A stretch of 64,000 nucleotides of DNA, from the NCBI GenBank assembly GCA_947498125.1, contig CANMJH010000004.1, positions 186,001 to 250,000 on the forward strand, written 5' to 3'. Made by a program: the position numbers and the translations under genes. Positions 36,715 to 45,657 of the stretch are shown in pieces. Within the stretch, counting starts at the first letter, position 1, and every line of letters begins with the position of its first letter. Under the pieces are notes generated by a model. The model was not told the DNA's origin. It searched no databases and saw only the letters and a program-made list of their open reading frames with translations. The DNA is from an uncultured Nioella sp. (GTDB lineage Bacteria; Pseudomonadota; Alphaproteobacteria; Rhodobacterales; Rhodobacteraceae).

Positions 36715-37184
36715 GCCTCGCCCTCGGTTATGGGGCTGCCATCTTTGCGCGTATAGGCAAAGCCATTTTCATCTTGGCTCACCTTCATGTCGACATCGCT
36801 ATACCAACCGGTTTCAGTGGCTGTGCGCGTGCCGATCACCAGAAAGCGGGCCTCTTCGTCGCTGTGATTGTAAAAACAATGCCCATTGTCGACACCCGCC
36901 TTGAACGTTGCGCAGTCGCCGGGGTTCATTTCTGTCGGGCCGTCATCTTCGATCAATTGGCACGTGCCCGAGAGCACAACAGCGAATTCATCCTGATTTT
37001 CATGCCAGTGCCGAACCGAGCTTTTGGCCCCCGGCGCAAGGATCACGATATTGGCGCCAAACTGCGTAAGTCCGCCGGCATCACCAACACGCAAGGACGA
37101 TCGCCCGATCACCTCCTGATCATGCGGGGCCGGGTAAGATGAGCCTGTGCGGGCTTGAAGCGTTTCAAGGTCGATCTTGGGCAT
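36711..37184 (-). CDS. Cupin-domain protein
   Basis: The ATG at 37184 (MPKIDLETLQ) follows AAGGAT by eight bases and gives 157 residues; a longer frame into the thiolase gene is rejected. The metal-binding motif 1 is HWHENQDEFAVVLSG and motif 2 is PGDCATFKAGVDNGHCF. It is a single-domain cupin. The reaction is unknown. It starts 19 bases after the thiolase stop and overlaps the GFA gene. Confidence 0.88.
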   Translation of the reverse strand: MPKIDLETLQARTGSSYPAPHDQEVIGRSSLRVGDAGGLTQFGANIVILAPGAKSSVRHWHENQDEFAVVLSGTCQLIEDDGPTEMNPGDCATFKAGVDNGHCFYNHSDEEARFLVIGTRTATETGWYSDVDMKVSQDENGFAYTRKDGSPITEGEA

Positions 37185-37203
37185 AGGTTTGATCCTTACT
37201 GGT

Positions 37204-38415
37204 CTATACGCGCTCGATAATTGTGGCCGCGCCCATGCCCGAACCGATGCAGAGCGTGGCAAGGCCGGTCTCTTTATCCGACCTTTCCAGCTCATCCAGC
37301 AACGTGCCTAGGATCATCGCACCTGTGGCGCCCAGAGGGTGCCCCATAGCGATCGAGCCGCCATTGACATTGACCTTTGCCGGGTCCGTGTCAAAGGCTT
37401 GCATGAAGCGCATAACGACCGAGGCAAACGCCTCATTCACCTCGAAAAGATCAAGATCGCTGATTTGCATCCCGGATTCGGCAAGGATCTTTTGGGTCAC
37501 AGGCACAGGCCCGGTCAGCATGATCGTGGGGTCCGTGCCGATCTTGGCCGTGGCCTTGATCCGGGCGCGGGGTTTCAGCCCCATCTCCTCGCCAAATTCC
37601 TTATTGCCGATCAGAACAGCCGCCGCGCCATCCACAATGCCCGAGCTGTTGCCCGCATGATGGATATGTTCGATCCGCTCAAGATGGGGGTATTTTAGCA
37701 ATGCGACCGCATCGAAACCGGGCATCACTTCGCCCATATCCTTAAAGCTGGGTCTGAGCGCGCCGAGCGACTGCATATTGGTCTCGGGGCGCATGTATTC
37801 ATCGTGATCGAGGATCGGCAGGCCGTTGATATCCTCCACCGGAATGATGGATTTGGCGAAGCGGTTATCGTCCCAAGCTGCCTTGGCGCGTTTTTGGCTT
37901 TCGACGGCCAGCGCATCGGCCTCATCCCGCGAGAAGCCATATTCGGTGGCGATGATATCGGCCGAGATGCCTTGCGGAACAAAATAATTGTCCATCGCGA
38001 TGGAGGGATCAACCGCAATCGCGCCGCCATCCATACCCATGGGAACGCGGCTCATCGCCTCGACCCCGCCCGCGATATAGGCCTGACCCGCGCCGCCACG
38101 GACTTGGTTGGCGGCGAGGTTCACCGCCTCAAGACCGGAAGCACAAAAGCGGTTGATGGACAGGCCGGGGATGCTCTCGTCCAAATCGGAGGCCAAAACC
38201 GCTGTGCGGGCAAGGCAGGCGCCCTGTTCGCCCACTTGGGTGACATTGCCCCAGATGACGTCCTCAACCGCATGACCGACCAAATTATTGCGCGACTTCA
38301 TCGCATTTAGCGTCAAAGCCGATAATCGGGCTGCGCTCACCTCATGCAAAGATCCATCCTTGCGGCCTTTGCCGCGCGGGGTGCGGATCGCGTCATAAAT
38401 ATATGCATCGGTCAT
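37204..38415 (-). CDS. fadA: Acetyl-CoA C-acyltransferase (thiolase, FadA-like)
   Basis: The 403-residue protein has the acylation Cys in NRFCASGLEA (about residue 90), the GHPLGATGA His motif and the second Cys in CIGSGMGAA near the C-terminus. A MTDAYIYDAIRTPRGKGRKDG start has AAGGA upstream. It performs thiolytic cleavage of 3-ketoacyl-CoA and heads a tight cluster thiolase-cupin-GFA-NADAR-fadJ. Confidence 0.95.
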   Translation of the reverse strand: MTDAYIYDAIRTPRGKGRKDGSLHEVSAARLSALTLNAMKSRNNLVGHAVEDVIWGNVTQVGEQGACLARTAVLASDLDESIPGLSINRFCASGLEAVNLAANQVRGGAGQAYIAGGVEAMSRVPMGMDGGAIAVDPSIAMDNYFVPQGISADIIATEYGFSRDEADALAVESQKRAKAAWDDNRFAKSIIPVEDINGLPILDHDEYMRPETNMQSLGALRPSFKDMGEVMPGFDAVALLKYPHLERIEHIHHAGNSSGIVDGAAAVLIGNKEFGEEMGLKPRARIKATAKIGTDPTIMLTGPVPVTQKILAESGMQISDLDLFEVNEAFASVVMRFMQAFDTDPAKVNVNGGSIAMGHPLGATGAMILGTLLDELERSDKETGLATLCIGSGMGAATIIERV

Positions 38416-38556
38416 AGGCGTTCCTTAAGTGATGTGGCCGAAGCTCTTGGCGTCGGAACAGTCAAAGCGGAAAAAAGTGACAAACAGATCGTCACGCTCA
38501 CGGGCAGCCCCCCAATCAAAGAGGGGCGCAGCTGATCGGTCGTAATCCGACTTGTG

Positions 38557-38997
38557 TTAACCGCCGCAGGGACCGCTGGAACAAGGGTTGCAGTCACCGC
38601 CTCCGCTTCCGCAGTTGGATGAATCGCAAAGGCTTGTGTCGCACACGCTTCCCCCTGGATCGGTCCCACCACTGGGCGTTTGAGCGCTGCTGGGATGGCA
38701 TGGCATCTGCCCGGCAGGTCCGCAGCAAAAGAATGCACCTGGCGCTGTACTCTGCCTCTTTCTTGTGTTTTCGCGGTTCTCTTCTTGCATCGCAACAAAG
38801 GCTGCTTTGCAGTCTCGGAAACGTTGTCGGATAAGGGGGATGGCGCGCAGGAGGCCAAATTCGCGGATTGAGTGTTTTGCATAGCCGGAACATCCGGTTC
38901 CGCCATGTAAGACTGCATGCGCACAACGATAGCCTTTGCGCGGCGAAATCCAGCGCTGATAAAGGAAGATCGCGAATAGCGCGCCGCGTGTGACCAA
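38557..38997 (-). CDS. YidD-like membrane protein insertion factor with cysteine-rich C-terminal tail
   Basis: A TTG start at 38997 is supported by GGGAGGG seven bases upstream; the product has 146 residues. Residues about 8-68 match YidD: LYQRWISPRKGYRCAHAV, GCSGYAKHSIREFGLLRAI and RQRFRDC. YidD proteins are usually 70-100 residues. Here an extra tail of about 70 residues holds nine Cys in short Cys-Gly-Asp/Ser spacings (SVCDTSLCDSSNCGS, DCNPCSSGPCGG). The tail may bind metal or be modified. Longer frames on the same strand are shadows. It lies inside the fatty-acid block, 91 bases after GST. Confidence 0.8.
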   Translation of the reverse strand: MVTRGALFAIFLYQRWISPRKGYRCAHAVLHGGTGCSGYAKHSIREFGLLRAIPLIRQRFRDCKAAFVAMQEENRENTRKRQSTAPGAFFCCGPAGQMPCHPSSAQTPSGGTDPGGSVCDTSLCDSSNCGSGGGDCNPCSSGPCGG

Positions 38998-39088
38998 TTA
39001 AAAACCCTCCCAAAGGTTGAGGCGGAGCCAAAACCTACGGGGCGTTTGAAAGAATGGTCAAGTCCAACAGTGCGCATTTTGGCCCCTC

Positions 39089-39721
39089 CTAGGCCCGGTC
39101 TGACGGGTTGCCGGGCATCAGGTCATAGGGATGTCTCCAGCCGTCCAACGCCTCGATATTCGACAGCCAGCGGTCAATTTCGGGCCAGTCGGCGCGGTCA
39201 AATCCGAAGGGCTCGGGGTAATACAGGTAAGAGCAGCACGACAGATCGGCATTGGTGACGTCGCCTCCGACAATCCAATCGCGCCCTGCAAGATGCATGT
39301 TCAAGGTCGTCAGCGCGGTTTTCAGGCGTCCTTGGTTGAAGCCGATGACATCGGGGTTGCGATGCGCTTCGGGCAAGAAATTCATCAAAAACCGCGTCAT
39401 ACCAGCTTGACTGGAAAGCTTGTGATTGTCCCACAAGACCCACCGCAAAACCTCGTATTTATCCTCAAGTGCGCCGCCGAATTTACCTGTTTTATCCGTG
39501 ATATAGGCTTGGATCGCACCCGATTGGCTAAGCCGCATTTCGCCATCGACCAGCACAGGGGCCTCGGCCATGACATTGGTGCCGCGAAACTCATCCGAGC
39601 GGGCCTCGCCGTTAAAGAAATCGACAAAGACCGGTTCCCAATCGAGGCCAGCCAGCTCTAGCGCCAGCGCGGCCTTGAAGGAATTGCCGCTTTCGCCAAA
39701 ACAATGGAGTTTTAGGGTCAT
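39089..39721 (-). CDS. Glutathione S-transferase family protein
   Basis: The 210-residue product has an N-terminal thioredoxin-fold domain (LKLHCFGESGNSFKAALALE; Ser at the usual catalytic position; VLVDGEMRLSQSGAI for glutathione contacts, with AEAPVL cis-Pro) and a helical C-terminal domain. The start overlaps the upstream exported-protein gene by four bases. The substrate is unknown. Confidence 0.9.
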   Translation of the reverse strand: MTLKLHCFGESGNSFKAALALELAGLDWEPVFVDFFNGEARSDEFRGTNVMAEAPVLVDGEMRLSQSGAIQAYITDKTGKFGGALEDKYEVLRWVLWDNHKLSSQAGMTRFLMNFLPEAHRNPDVIGFNQGRLKTALTTLNMHLAGRDWIVGGDVTNADLSCCSYLYYPEPFGFDRADWPEIDRWLSNIEALDGWRHPYDLMPGNPSDRA

Positions 39722-40248
39722 GGGATTTGCTCATAAGTTTGGGACGGGATATTGACCTGATTTAGATCAGGGTAGAGTTCGACAAGCATCTCGCGATGGC
39801 CGCGGTTTGCAATCCGCAACACGTACCAGCCGCCCTCATCCTCAAGCACAAGGGAATGAGACACTGCGTGCACGCGCGTATTTTCTGGCGTTACAAAAAT
39901 GGATTCGGTCGGAACAACAAAATAGGGTCTACCACTTGGGCTGATGCCGCTGATTGCGTCGCCGATGTCCATGGTCGCGTGTTCCAGGGTAATATCCGCC
40001 ATAGATTGCTCCAAAACATTGGCGAGCCCGCGATGGAATTGGTCGTGACCGATTTGAGCTTGATTGGCTGCTAGCTCAATAACTCTTGGTGGAATTACGG
40101 CAGCTATCTCCTCGTAGTTTTCCGCAAGGAGATTGGCGACAAATGCCGAGACAGCGGCTTCAGCCGCCTCAAAATCTTGTGCCGTTTGGGCGGAAACTGT
40201 TGCAGGTATGGCCGCCAAAAGTGAGGCGAAAATTAAGCGTCGGATCAC
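39718..40248 (-). CDS. Exported protein of unknown function
   Basis: The 176-residue product has a signal peptide (MIRRLIFASLLAAIPATVSAQ) and a mixed alpha/beta mature domain with no Cys. The segment RPYFVVPTESIFVTPENTRV and a GGWYVLRI stretch are the most structured parts. It overlaps the small upstream gene and the GST gene by four bases each, so it is certainly an expressed operon member. I recognise no family. Confidence 0.8.
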   Translation of the reverse strand: MIRRLIFASLLAAIPATVSAQTAQDFEAAEAAVSAFVANLLAENYEEIAAVIPPRVIELAANQAQIGHDQFHRGLANVLEQSMADITLEHATMDIGDAISGISPSGRPYFVVPTESIFVTPENTRVHAVSHSLVLEDEGGWYVLRIANRGHREMLVELYPDLNQVNIPSQTYEQIP

Positions 40249-40457
40249 TTCTTACGCTCCTCCAGTTCTGAGTTGAATAACCGTATCCGGGCGACAAATT
40301 TTTCCTCGTTGATGCAGCTGTTCCAATTTTCAAAGAAAAAACTCAGGAACTCGCCTTCATCAAGCCCCGCCTCGCGCGACAGCGCTTTTAGTTTGCGATA
40401 GCCATCCTCGGACATTGCGATATTCGGGCGGCGGGTGAGGCGCAGGCGTTTGGGCAT
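40245..40457 (-). CDS. Small ribbon-helix-helix-like protein
   Basis: The 70-residue basic protein MPKRLRLTRRPNIAMSEDGY... has a short strand region (PNIAMSEDG) followed by two helices (YRKLKALSREAG and EGEFLSFFFENW). This resembles Arc/MetJ-type DNA-binding or antitoxin-like folds, though no toxin gene is adjacent. It overlaps the next gene by four bases and starts one base after the previous stop. Confidence 0.7.
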   Translation of the reverse strand: MPKRLRLTRRPNIAMSEDGYRKLKALSREAGLDEGEFLSFFFENWNSCINEEKFVARIRLFNSELEERKK

Positions 40458-40458
40458 G

Positions 40459-40668
40459 TCAGGTCCTTTTCTTCAAGCGGCCCGAGATCAGATAGATCAC
40501 GAAACCAATTGCAGCGAAGATCAAAGGTGAGCGTATGATTTCGGTCTCTTGATATCCGGTTCCCGCCACGGACGGGCCGGTCGATATCACAGCAAACCCT
40601 GCGTAGCTAAGCGCGCCAAGCCAGACGAGCAGCGCGACAAGGTGTACGAGTTCAAATACCGATTTCAT
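40459..40668 (-). CDS. Small two-helix membrane protein
   Basis: The ATG at 40668 (MKSVFELVHL) follows GAGG and gives 69 residues with two membrane helices (about 8-27 and 47-63). A longer frame lies in the acyl-CoA dehydrogenase end and is rejected. It begins seven bases after the dehydrogenase stop. I recognise no family. Confidence 0.7.
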   Translation of the reverse strand: MKSVFELVHLVALLVWLGALSYAGFAVISTGPSVAGTGYQETEIIRSPLIFAAIGFVIYLISGRLKKRT

Positions 40669-40675
40669 ACAATCC

Positions 40676-42451
40676 TCAGAATTGATCGGCCGGCAAATCC
40701 ATGACCGGCGCCGCTCCAGATTGAATGCGTGCAAGGTGCATGGCAACCGCTGGCAGCGCCCGTGTCATATAAAACGTTGCGGTAGTTAGCTTGGCTTTAT
40801 GGAAATCGGGGTCATCCGTGCCATTTGCGAGCGCCGCCAAAGAGGTTTTGGCCATACGCGCCCACATCAACCCAAGGCAAACATGCCCCATCATGTGCAT
40901 GAAGTCATAAGATCCAGAGAGCGCGGCATTGGGGTTTTTCGGGCCTTCGGACATGAAGAACAAGCCAGCGGTTTGGAGATCCTTTGACGCTTGCTTTAGC
41001 GGGTCGATATAGGGGGACATTGCCGCGTCATCTGCGTTCTCGGCGCAGAATTCTTTCACCATTTCAAAGAACGCCATCACGTGTTTACCGCTATCCGAGC
41101 CTAGTTTGCGGCCCACAAGATCGAGCGCCTGAACGCCGTTTGCGCCTTCGTAAATTTGCGTGATCCGGGCATCGCGCACAAATTGGCTCATGCCCCATTC
41201 TTCGATATAGCCGTGTCCGCCCAAAACCTGCTGCGCTTGAATGGCGCATTCAAGGCCCTTGTCGGTCAGGAACCCTTTTAGGACTGGGGTAAGCAATGAA
41301 ATCAGGCCGTCCGCATCGTCATCCTTACCGCGATTGGCGCGGTCGATCTGCAATGCGCCCCAATAAAGAAACGCTCGCGCGCCTTCGATAAAGCTTTTCT
41401 GATCCATCAAATTGCGCCGAATATCAGGATGTACGATGAGCGGGTCTGCAGGCCCGTCCGGGTTTTCTGCGCCCGTGACAGCGCGCCCCTGAAGGCGGTC
41501 TTTTGCGTAGATCAGCGCGTTTTGATAGGCGGCTTCGGCCTGTGCCAGCCCTTGCATTGCAACGCCGAGCCGCGCTTCGTTCATCATCGTGAACATTGCG
41601 CGCATGCCTTTATGTTCTTCGCCCAAAAGCCAGCCGGTCGCGCTGTCATAGTTCATCACGCAAGTTGCATTGCCGTGGATACCCATTTTTTCTTCTAGCG
41701 CACCGACCGAGACACCATTGCGTGCGCCCAAGCTGCCATCATCCTTCACCAAGAGCTTTGGCACGATAAAAAGCGACACGCCTTTAATGCCCTCTGGTCC
41801 GCCCGGGATCTTGGCCAGAACCAGATGGATCACATTATCCGCCATGTCGTGATCGCCAGCCGAGATGAAAATCTTCTGGCCCGAGATCTGATAACTGCCG
41901 TCACGTTGCGGCTCTGCCTTCGTGCGCATCAGGCCCAGATCGGTGCCGCAATGCGGTTCGGTCAGGTTCATCGTCCCCGTCCACTCGCAGCTGATCATCT
42001 TGGGCAGGTATTTTGCCTTCTGTTCTTCTGATCCATGCGCATGGATTGCGGAATAGGCGCCATGTGTCAGCCCCTGATACATCGCAAAGGCCTGATTGGC
42101 CGATGACATCATCTCGCCAACCGCGGTTCCCATGACATAAGGCATACCCTGACCGCCGTAGTCAGGGTCACAATCAAGACCGGTCCAGCCGCCTTCTTTG
42201 ATGGCGTCAAATGCCTCGCGAAAGCCCGTTGGCGTAATCACCACGCCGTTTTCCAAGCGGCAGCCTTCTTTGTCGCCGACCGCGTTCAGCGGTGCCACGA
42301 CCTCAGCACTGATTTTGCCAGCCTCTTCCAGCACTGCTGCGGTGAAATCGGCATCAAGCTCCTCATAGCCAGGGACATTCTGTATTGAGACCTGCAAAAG
42401 ATCGTGCAGGATATAGTTCATGTCCTTGGTGGGCGCTTGGTAGATCGGCAT
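40676..42451 (-). CDS. Acyl-CoA dehydrogenase, long form (DmdC/AidB-like, C-terminal extension)
   Basis: The 591-residue FAD enzyme has an N-terminal AcylCoA_DH_N stretch, then [18 protein letters not shown] and a helical C-terminal catalytic part ([19 protein letters not shown]), and an extra domain. This is the long type used for fatty acids or methylthiopropionyl-CoA in Roseobacters. GGAGC precedes the ATG. It is the first enzyme gene after the MerR regulator and the first beta-oxidation step. The substrate is not fixed by sequence. Confidence 0.92.
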   Translation of the reverse strand: MPIYQAPTKDMNYILHDLLQVSIQNVPGYEELDADFTAAVLEEAGKISAEVVAPLNAVGDKEGCRLENGVVITPTGFREAFDAIKEGGWTGLDCDPDYGGQGMPYVMGTAVGEMMSSANQAFAMYQGLTHGAYSAIHAHGSEEQKAKYLPKMISCEWTGTMNLTEPHCGTDLGLMRTKAEPQRDGSYQISGQKIFISAGDHDMADNVIHLVLAKIPGGPEGIKGVSLFIVPKLLVKDDGSLGARNGVSVGALEEKMGIHGNATCVMNYDSATGWLLGEEHKGMRAMFTMMNEARLGVAMQGLAQAEAAYQNALIYAKDRLQGRAVTGAENPDGPADPLIVHPDIRRNLMDQKSFIEGARAFLYWGALQIDRANRGKDDDADGLISLLTPVLKGFLTDKGLECAIQAQQVLGGHGYIEEWGMSQFVRDARITQIYEGANGVQALDLVGRKLGSDSGKHVMAFFEMVKEFCAENADDAAMSPYIDPLKQASKDLQTAGLFFMSEGPKNPNAALSGSYDFMHMMGHVCLGLMWARMAKTSLAALANGTDDPDFHKAKLTTATFYMTRALPAVAMHLARIQSGAAPVMDLPADQF

Positions 42452-42481
42452 TTACGGGCTCCGTTTTCGTGGTAGTCGGGG

Positions 42482-42883
42482 TCAGGCGCGCTTTCTTTTG
42501 GCCTCGTCAATATCTGCAAGCATGCCATCGACCATGATCATTTGCTGCTTCATTTCGTCGATAGCTTCTTCCAATTCCCGCCGACGTTGTTCGAGGTCGC
42601 TCAGGCGTGCACCGGCAACTTCAAGCGTGCGGGTCAGTTGGGTTTCCTGCTGATCGTCGAGGTAATAGAGCTCAAGCAATTGACGGATTTCTTCGAGTGA
42701 GAACCCAAAGCGTTTGCCGCGCAGGATCAGCTTAAGCCGGGCACGGTCACGTTTGGTGAAAAGCCGTTTCTGGCCGTCGCGAATGGGGGCGAGCAGTTCT
42801 TTAGATTCGTAAAATCGCAAGGTGCGCGGCGTCACATCAAAGGCGTCACACATCTGGCGAATAGTCATGGTTTCCTGTTCCAT
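42482..42883 (-). CDS. MerR family transcriptional regulator (1), head of fatty-acid operon
   Basis: The ATG at 42883 (MEQETMTIRQMC) has AGGAG upstream and gives 133 residues. The winged helix-turn-helix is FDVTPRTLRFYESKELLAP with KRLFTKRDRARLKLILRGKRFG, followed by a long coiled coil from about residue 65. No effector Cys cluster is seen, as in fatty-acid or branched-chain regulators of the LiuR/PsrA-like group. It sits 30 bases before the acyl-CoA dehydrogenase gene and is probably its regulator. A paralogue lies at 45159. Confidence 0.9.
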   Translation of the reverse strand: MEQETMTIRQMCDAFDVTPRTLRFYESKELLAPIRDGQKRLFTKRDRARLKLILRGKRFGFSLEEIRQLLELYYLDDQQETQLTRTLEVAGARLSDLEQRRRELEEAIDEMKQQMIMVDGMLADIDEAKRKRA

Positions 42884-43211
42884 GATGTCTCCTATCCGTT
42901 CAATTAACATGTTCAGACCCTTCAGTTGCGTGAGGTCCGATCACTTTACAAGCTTTCCTTACGTTTACGTAAGCAGTACGTGGCGTCATATTACAGATTT
43001 ACCTACCGTCATGCCTTTTTTCGTTGGGTTTTTACGAAAGGACTTGTTTGAAAATCCGAAGTGAATCATGGCATTCGAACCGTTAAGGGCAATAATTGAG
43101 GTTATATTGCTTTGCGGGAATCTTCATAGAGTGCTGCAAAAATTGACCATTTTCTTCATCTGGTATACGAGTTTGGTAAGCCGTCGCTGCTAAAATGATT
43201 GCGATGGAGGA
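42884..43211. other. Spacer between the MerR operon and the ABC transporter
   Basis: These 328 bases contain the inverted repeat at 42958-42973. No gene is convincing; a 62-codon minus-strand frame near 43083-43271 overlaps the ABC start and lacks support. Confidence 0.55.
42958..42973. promoter_or_regulatory. Palindrome CTTACGT-TT-ACGTAAG, MerR operator candidate
   Basis: Seven-base arms around a two-base centre give a 16-base inverted repeat, 75 bases upstream of the MerR ATG. It resembles the acyl-CoA-related LiuR-type MerR motif (TTACGT...ACGTAA) that I recall from comparative studies. It probably controls the merR-acyl-CoA dehydrogenase operon, or the divergent ABC gene. Confidence 0.7.
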
Positions 43212-45155
43212 GTGATCTTTTTTTCTGACCGTCCTTGGGGGATTGCCTGTCGTCTTCCCCCCGTCGGTCAAACCTACGGAATTTTTGCTGTGCTTGGCCT
43301 TTATGATCGCGTGACGCGTGGCGTCCTTAACCTTGCCAACCCTTACACCGGCGCTGACCGCCCTCCGGAGGGCGGGGTCTGGGCTTATATCTGGAGCAAC
43401 TTGAAACCATTGCGGGTGGTTTTGGCTTTGAGCCTTGTCAGCACGGCGGTTGCGGCTGGGCTTGAGGTTTGGCTAATTAGCTTTGCAGGGGAATTAATCG
43501 ACTTAATCTCGGAAACAGACCCGTCCCAAATCTGGGAGCTTCACGGAACCAGTCTGATGATCGCAGCGGCGATTATTCTGGCCTTGCGGCCCTTGTCGCA
43601 ATTCACGCGCCATGCCGCCAATGAAATTGGTCTGGATTGCAATATCGCCAACTTGATGCGTTGGCGAGCCCACAGCCACCTCACGCAGCAATCTGTAGGG
43701 TGGTTTCAGGATGATCTTGCGGGGCGCACATCGACACGGCTGGTAAATATCGGCAACCACGCGGCCTCGGTCATTTATCAAAGTCTGAATGCGATTGCTT
43801 TTGGGCTGGTTTATATGATCGGGATTGTGACGCTGATGGCTGGCACGGACCTGCGGCTGGCACTTCCGCTTTTCGTATGGTTTGCACTTTATCTGACAAT
43901 GATCATCTTTATTTTGCCTCGCATGGTACGGGCGCAACGCGATTTTCAAGCGGCTAAGTCTGCGCTTGTTGGGCAGGTCGTCGATAGTTTTACGAATTTC
44001 GACACGGTTAAACTTTTTGCCCGCGAAGATGCGATAGCTGCTGATCACAAGATTGGCCTGGAAGACACGCGACAAGCCCTGTTTCGGACACGTCAAATTG
44101 GCGTTGGGATGCGTACCAGCGTCGTCATTCTTGAGGGCGTGATCATGGTTGGCTTCGTTGGCTATGGGATTTGGCTTTGGTCCATTGGTGCGGCCTCCAT
44201 TGGTTTGGTGGCCTCGGCCTTGGCTCTTACCTTTCGGATCACGGCGCTGGCAGAATGGGTGCTGGATGCGGTGTGGGTGATTTTCCTTAACATTGGCAAT
44301 CTCAGCGACTCGCTCAAAACCGTGGCGCAGCCGCTGACCATCGTTCCAAAACCGGGCGCGCCCGAGCTGAATGTCAAAAACGCCGCGATCGAGCTAAGCG
44401 ACTTGCATCACCAATATGGCACCGGCCATGGCGGGCTGCGCGGTGTCAGCCTTAACGTCGCTGCGGGCGAAAAAATTGGCATCGTTGGATCGTCTGGCGC
44501 AGGTAAATCGACGCTGGTGAATCTTATCTTGCGGTTTTTTGAGGCCGAGCGCGGCCAAATCCTTATTGATGGCCAAGATATCCGCGATGTGGAACAAGAC
44601 AGCCTGCGCGCCGCGATTGGGATCGTGAGCCAGCAAGCGTCACTGTTGAACCGGTCCGTGCGGGCCAATATCTCAATAGGGCAAGAGGGCATCAGCGACA
44701 CCGAGATTGAATCCGCCGCACGTCAGGCCGAAGCACATGAGTTCATCATGGACCTGCGCGACAGCAAGGGCCGCACCGGGTACGACGCCCATGTCGGAGA
44801 GCGCGGCGTCAAGCTTTCTGGTGGTCAGCGCCAAAGGATCGCGCTGGCCCGTGTTATCCTCAAGAACGCGCCCATTTTGATCCTCGATGAGGCGACAAGC
44901 GCATTGGATAGCCAAGTCGAGGCCGATATTCAGGCAGCGTTGCAAGGCGTCATGAACGAAAAAACCGTCATCGCCATCGCGCACCGCTTGTCGACCATCG
45001 CGCAGATGGACCGGATCGTTGTGATGGATGACGGGCAGATCGTTGAACAAGGCACCCATGCTGAGCTGCTGGACCAAGACGGGCGCTATGCAAAATTTTG
45101 GCGGCGTCAGTCAGGCGAATTTCTTGGAACGGACGAAACGCCGCTTTCGGCCTGA
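43212..45155 (+). CDS. ABC transporter, fused permease and ATPase (exporter type)
   Basis: This protein of up to 647 residues has a six-helix membrane domain and a C-terminal ATPase. Walker A is VGSSGAGKSTL, the signature is LSGGQRQRIALARVIL, and Walker B is ILILDEATSALD. The start is unclear: a GTG at 43212 follows a GGAGG too closely, while the GTG at 43290 (VLGLYDRVTRG) is the better internal alternative and matches where homology begins. It has the HlyB/MsbA exporter layout; the substrate is unknown. It ends three bases before the convergent second MerR gene. Confidence 0.9.
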   Translation: MIFFSDRPWGIACRLPPVGQTYGIFAVLGLYDRVTRGVLNLANPYTGADRPPEGGVWAYIWSNLKPLRVVLALSLVSTAVAAGLEVWLISFAGELIDLISETDPSQIWELHGTSLMIAAAIILALRPLSQFTRHAANEIGLDCNIANLMRWRAHSHLTQQSVGWFQDDLAGRTSTRLVNIGNHAASVIYQSLNAIAFGLVYMIGIVTLMAGTDLRLALPLFVWFALYLTMIIFILPRMVRAQRDFQAAKSALVGQVVDSFTNFDTVKLFAREDAIAADHKIGLEDTRQALFRTRQIGVGMRTSVVILEGVIMVGFVGYGIWLWSIGAASIGLVASALALTFRITALAEWVLDAVWVIFLNIGNLSDSLKTVAQPLTIVPKPGAPELNVKNAAIELSDLHHQYGTGHGGLRGVSLNVAAGEKIGIVGSSGAGKSTLVNLILRFFEAERGQILIDGQDIRDVEQDSLRAAIGIVSQQASLLNRSVRANISIGQEGISDTEIESAARQAEAHEFIMDLRDSKGRTGYDAHVGERGVKLSGGQRQRIALARVILKNAPILILDEATSALDSQVEADIQAALQGVMNEKTVIAIAHRLSTIAQMDRIVVMDDGQIVEQGTHAELLDQDGRYAKFWRRQSGEFLGTDETPLSA

Positions 45156-45158
45156 ATT

Positions 45159-45530
45159 TTATTCCGATTTAGCGTCCCAGACATCGCGGAGTTTTTCCAG
45201 CTCTGCGATGATCTCATCCAGTTCAACCCGGCGCGACCGGAGTTCCTCCAACTGACGGTCCGCCATATCGATCCAAACCTGACGTTGCACCTGCCGGCCG
45301 TCATCATCGTTATAAAGCTCAAGCCATTGGCGCAGTTCTTCCAATTTGAAACCAAAGCGCCGCCCCCGCAAAATAAGGGTCATCCGGGCCACTTCACGTG
45401 GACCGTAATACCGCGTGCGACCCACCTTTTCGGGGCGCAGCAGCTCGATATATTCGTAGTGGCGCAAGGTGCGCGGCGTGACGTCAAACCGTGCACACAT
45501 ATCTTTGAAACTTAGTTTTTCTTCTGACAT
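45159..45530 (-). CDS. MerR family transcriptional regulator (2)
   Basis: The ATG at 45530 (MSEEKLSFKDMC) gives 123 residues. RFDVTPRTLRHYEYIELL and RRFGFKLEELRQWLELY align closely with the first MerR protein at 42482, so the two are paralogues. A coiled coil follows the winged domain. No clear ribosome-binding site was seen. It converges on the ABC exporter and diverges from the hotdog thioesterase genes. Its target is unknown. Confidence 0.88.
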   Translation of the reverse strand: MSEEKLSFKDMCARFDVTPRTLRHYEYIELLRPEKVGRTRYYGPREVARMTLILRGRRFGFKLEELRQWLELYNDDDGRQVQRQVWIDMADRQLEELRSRRVELDEIIAELEKLRDVWDAKSE

Positions 45531-45657
45531 CGTGATGTAATCCGCTCTGTCACTTCTTCCCCTTTGACGCGGCGTGATCATGTATCAGGCTTGCGGCAAA
45601 AGCAAAACCATGTTCCCAAGAAAGATGAGGCCTGACGCCTCGGCTAAAGGTTTTATC

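Noticed and set aside
38412-39077. 221-codon minus-strand frame overlapping yidD
   Set aside because: It overlaps the YidD-like gene in another frame; the YidD motifs and the GGGAGGG site support the shorter gene instead.
43358-43375. 18-base perfect palindrome CCGCCCTCCGGAGGGCGG
   Set aside because: It lies inside the coding sequence of the ABC exporter and encodes an ordinary loop; a regulatory role is not supported.
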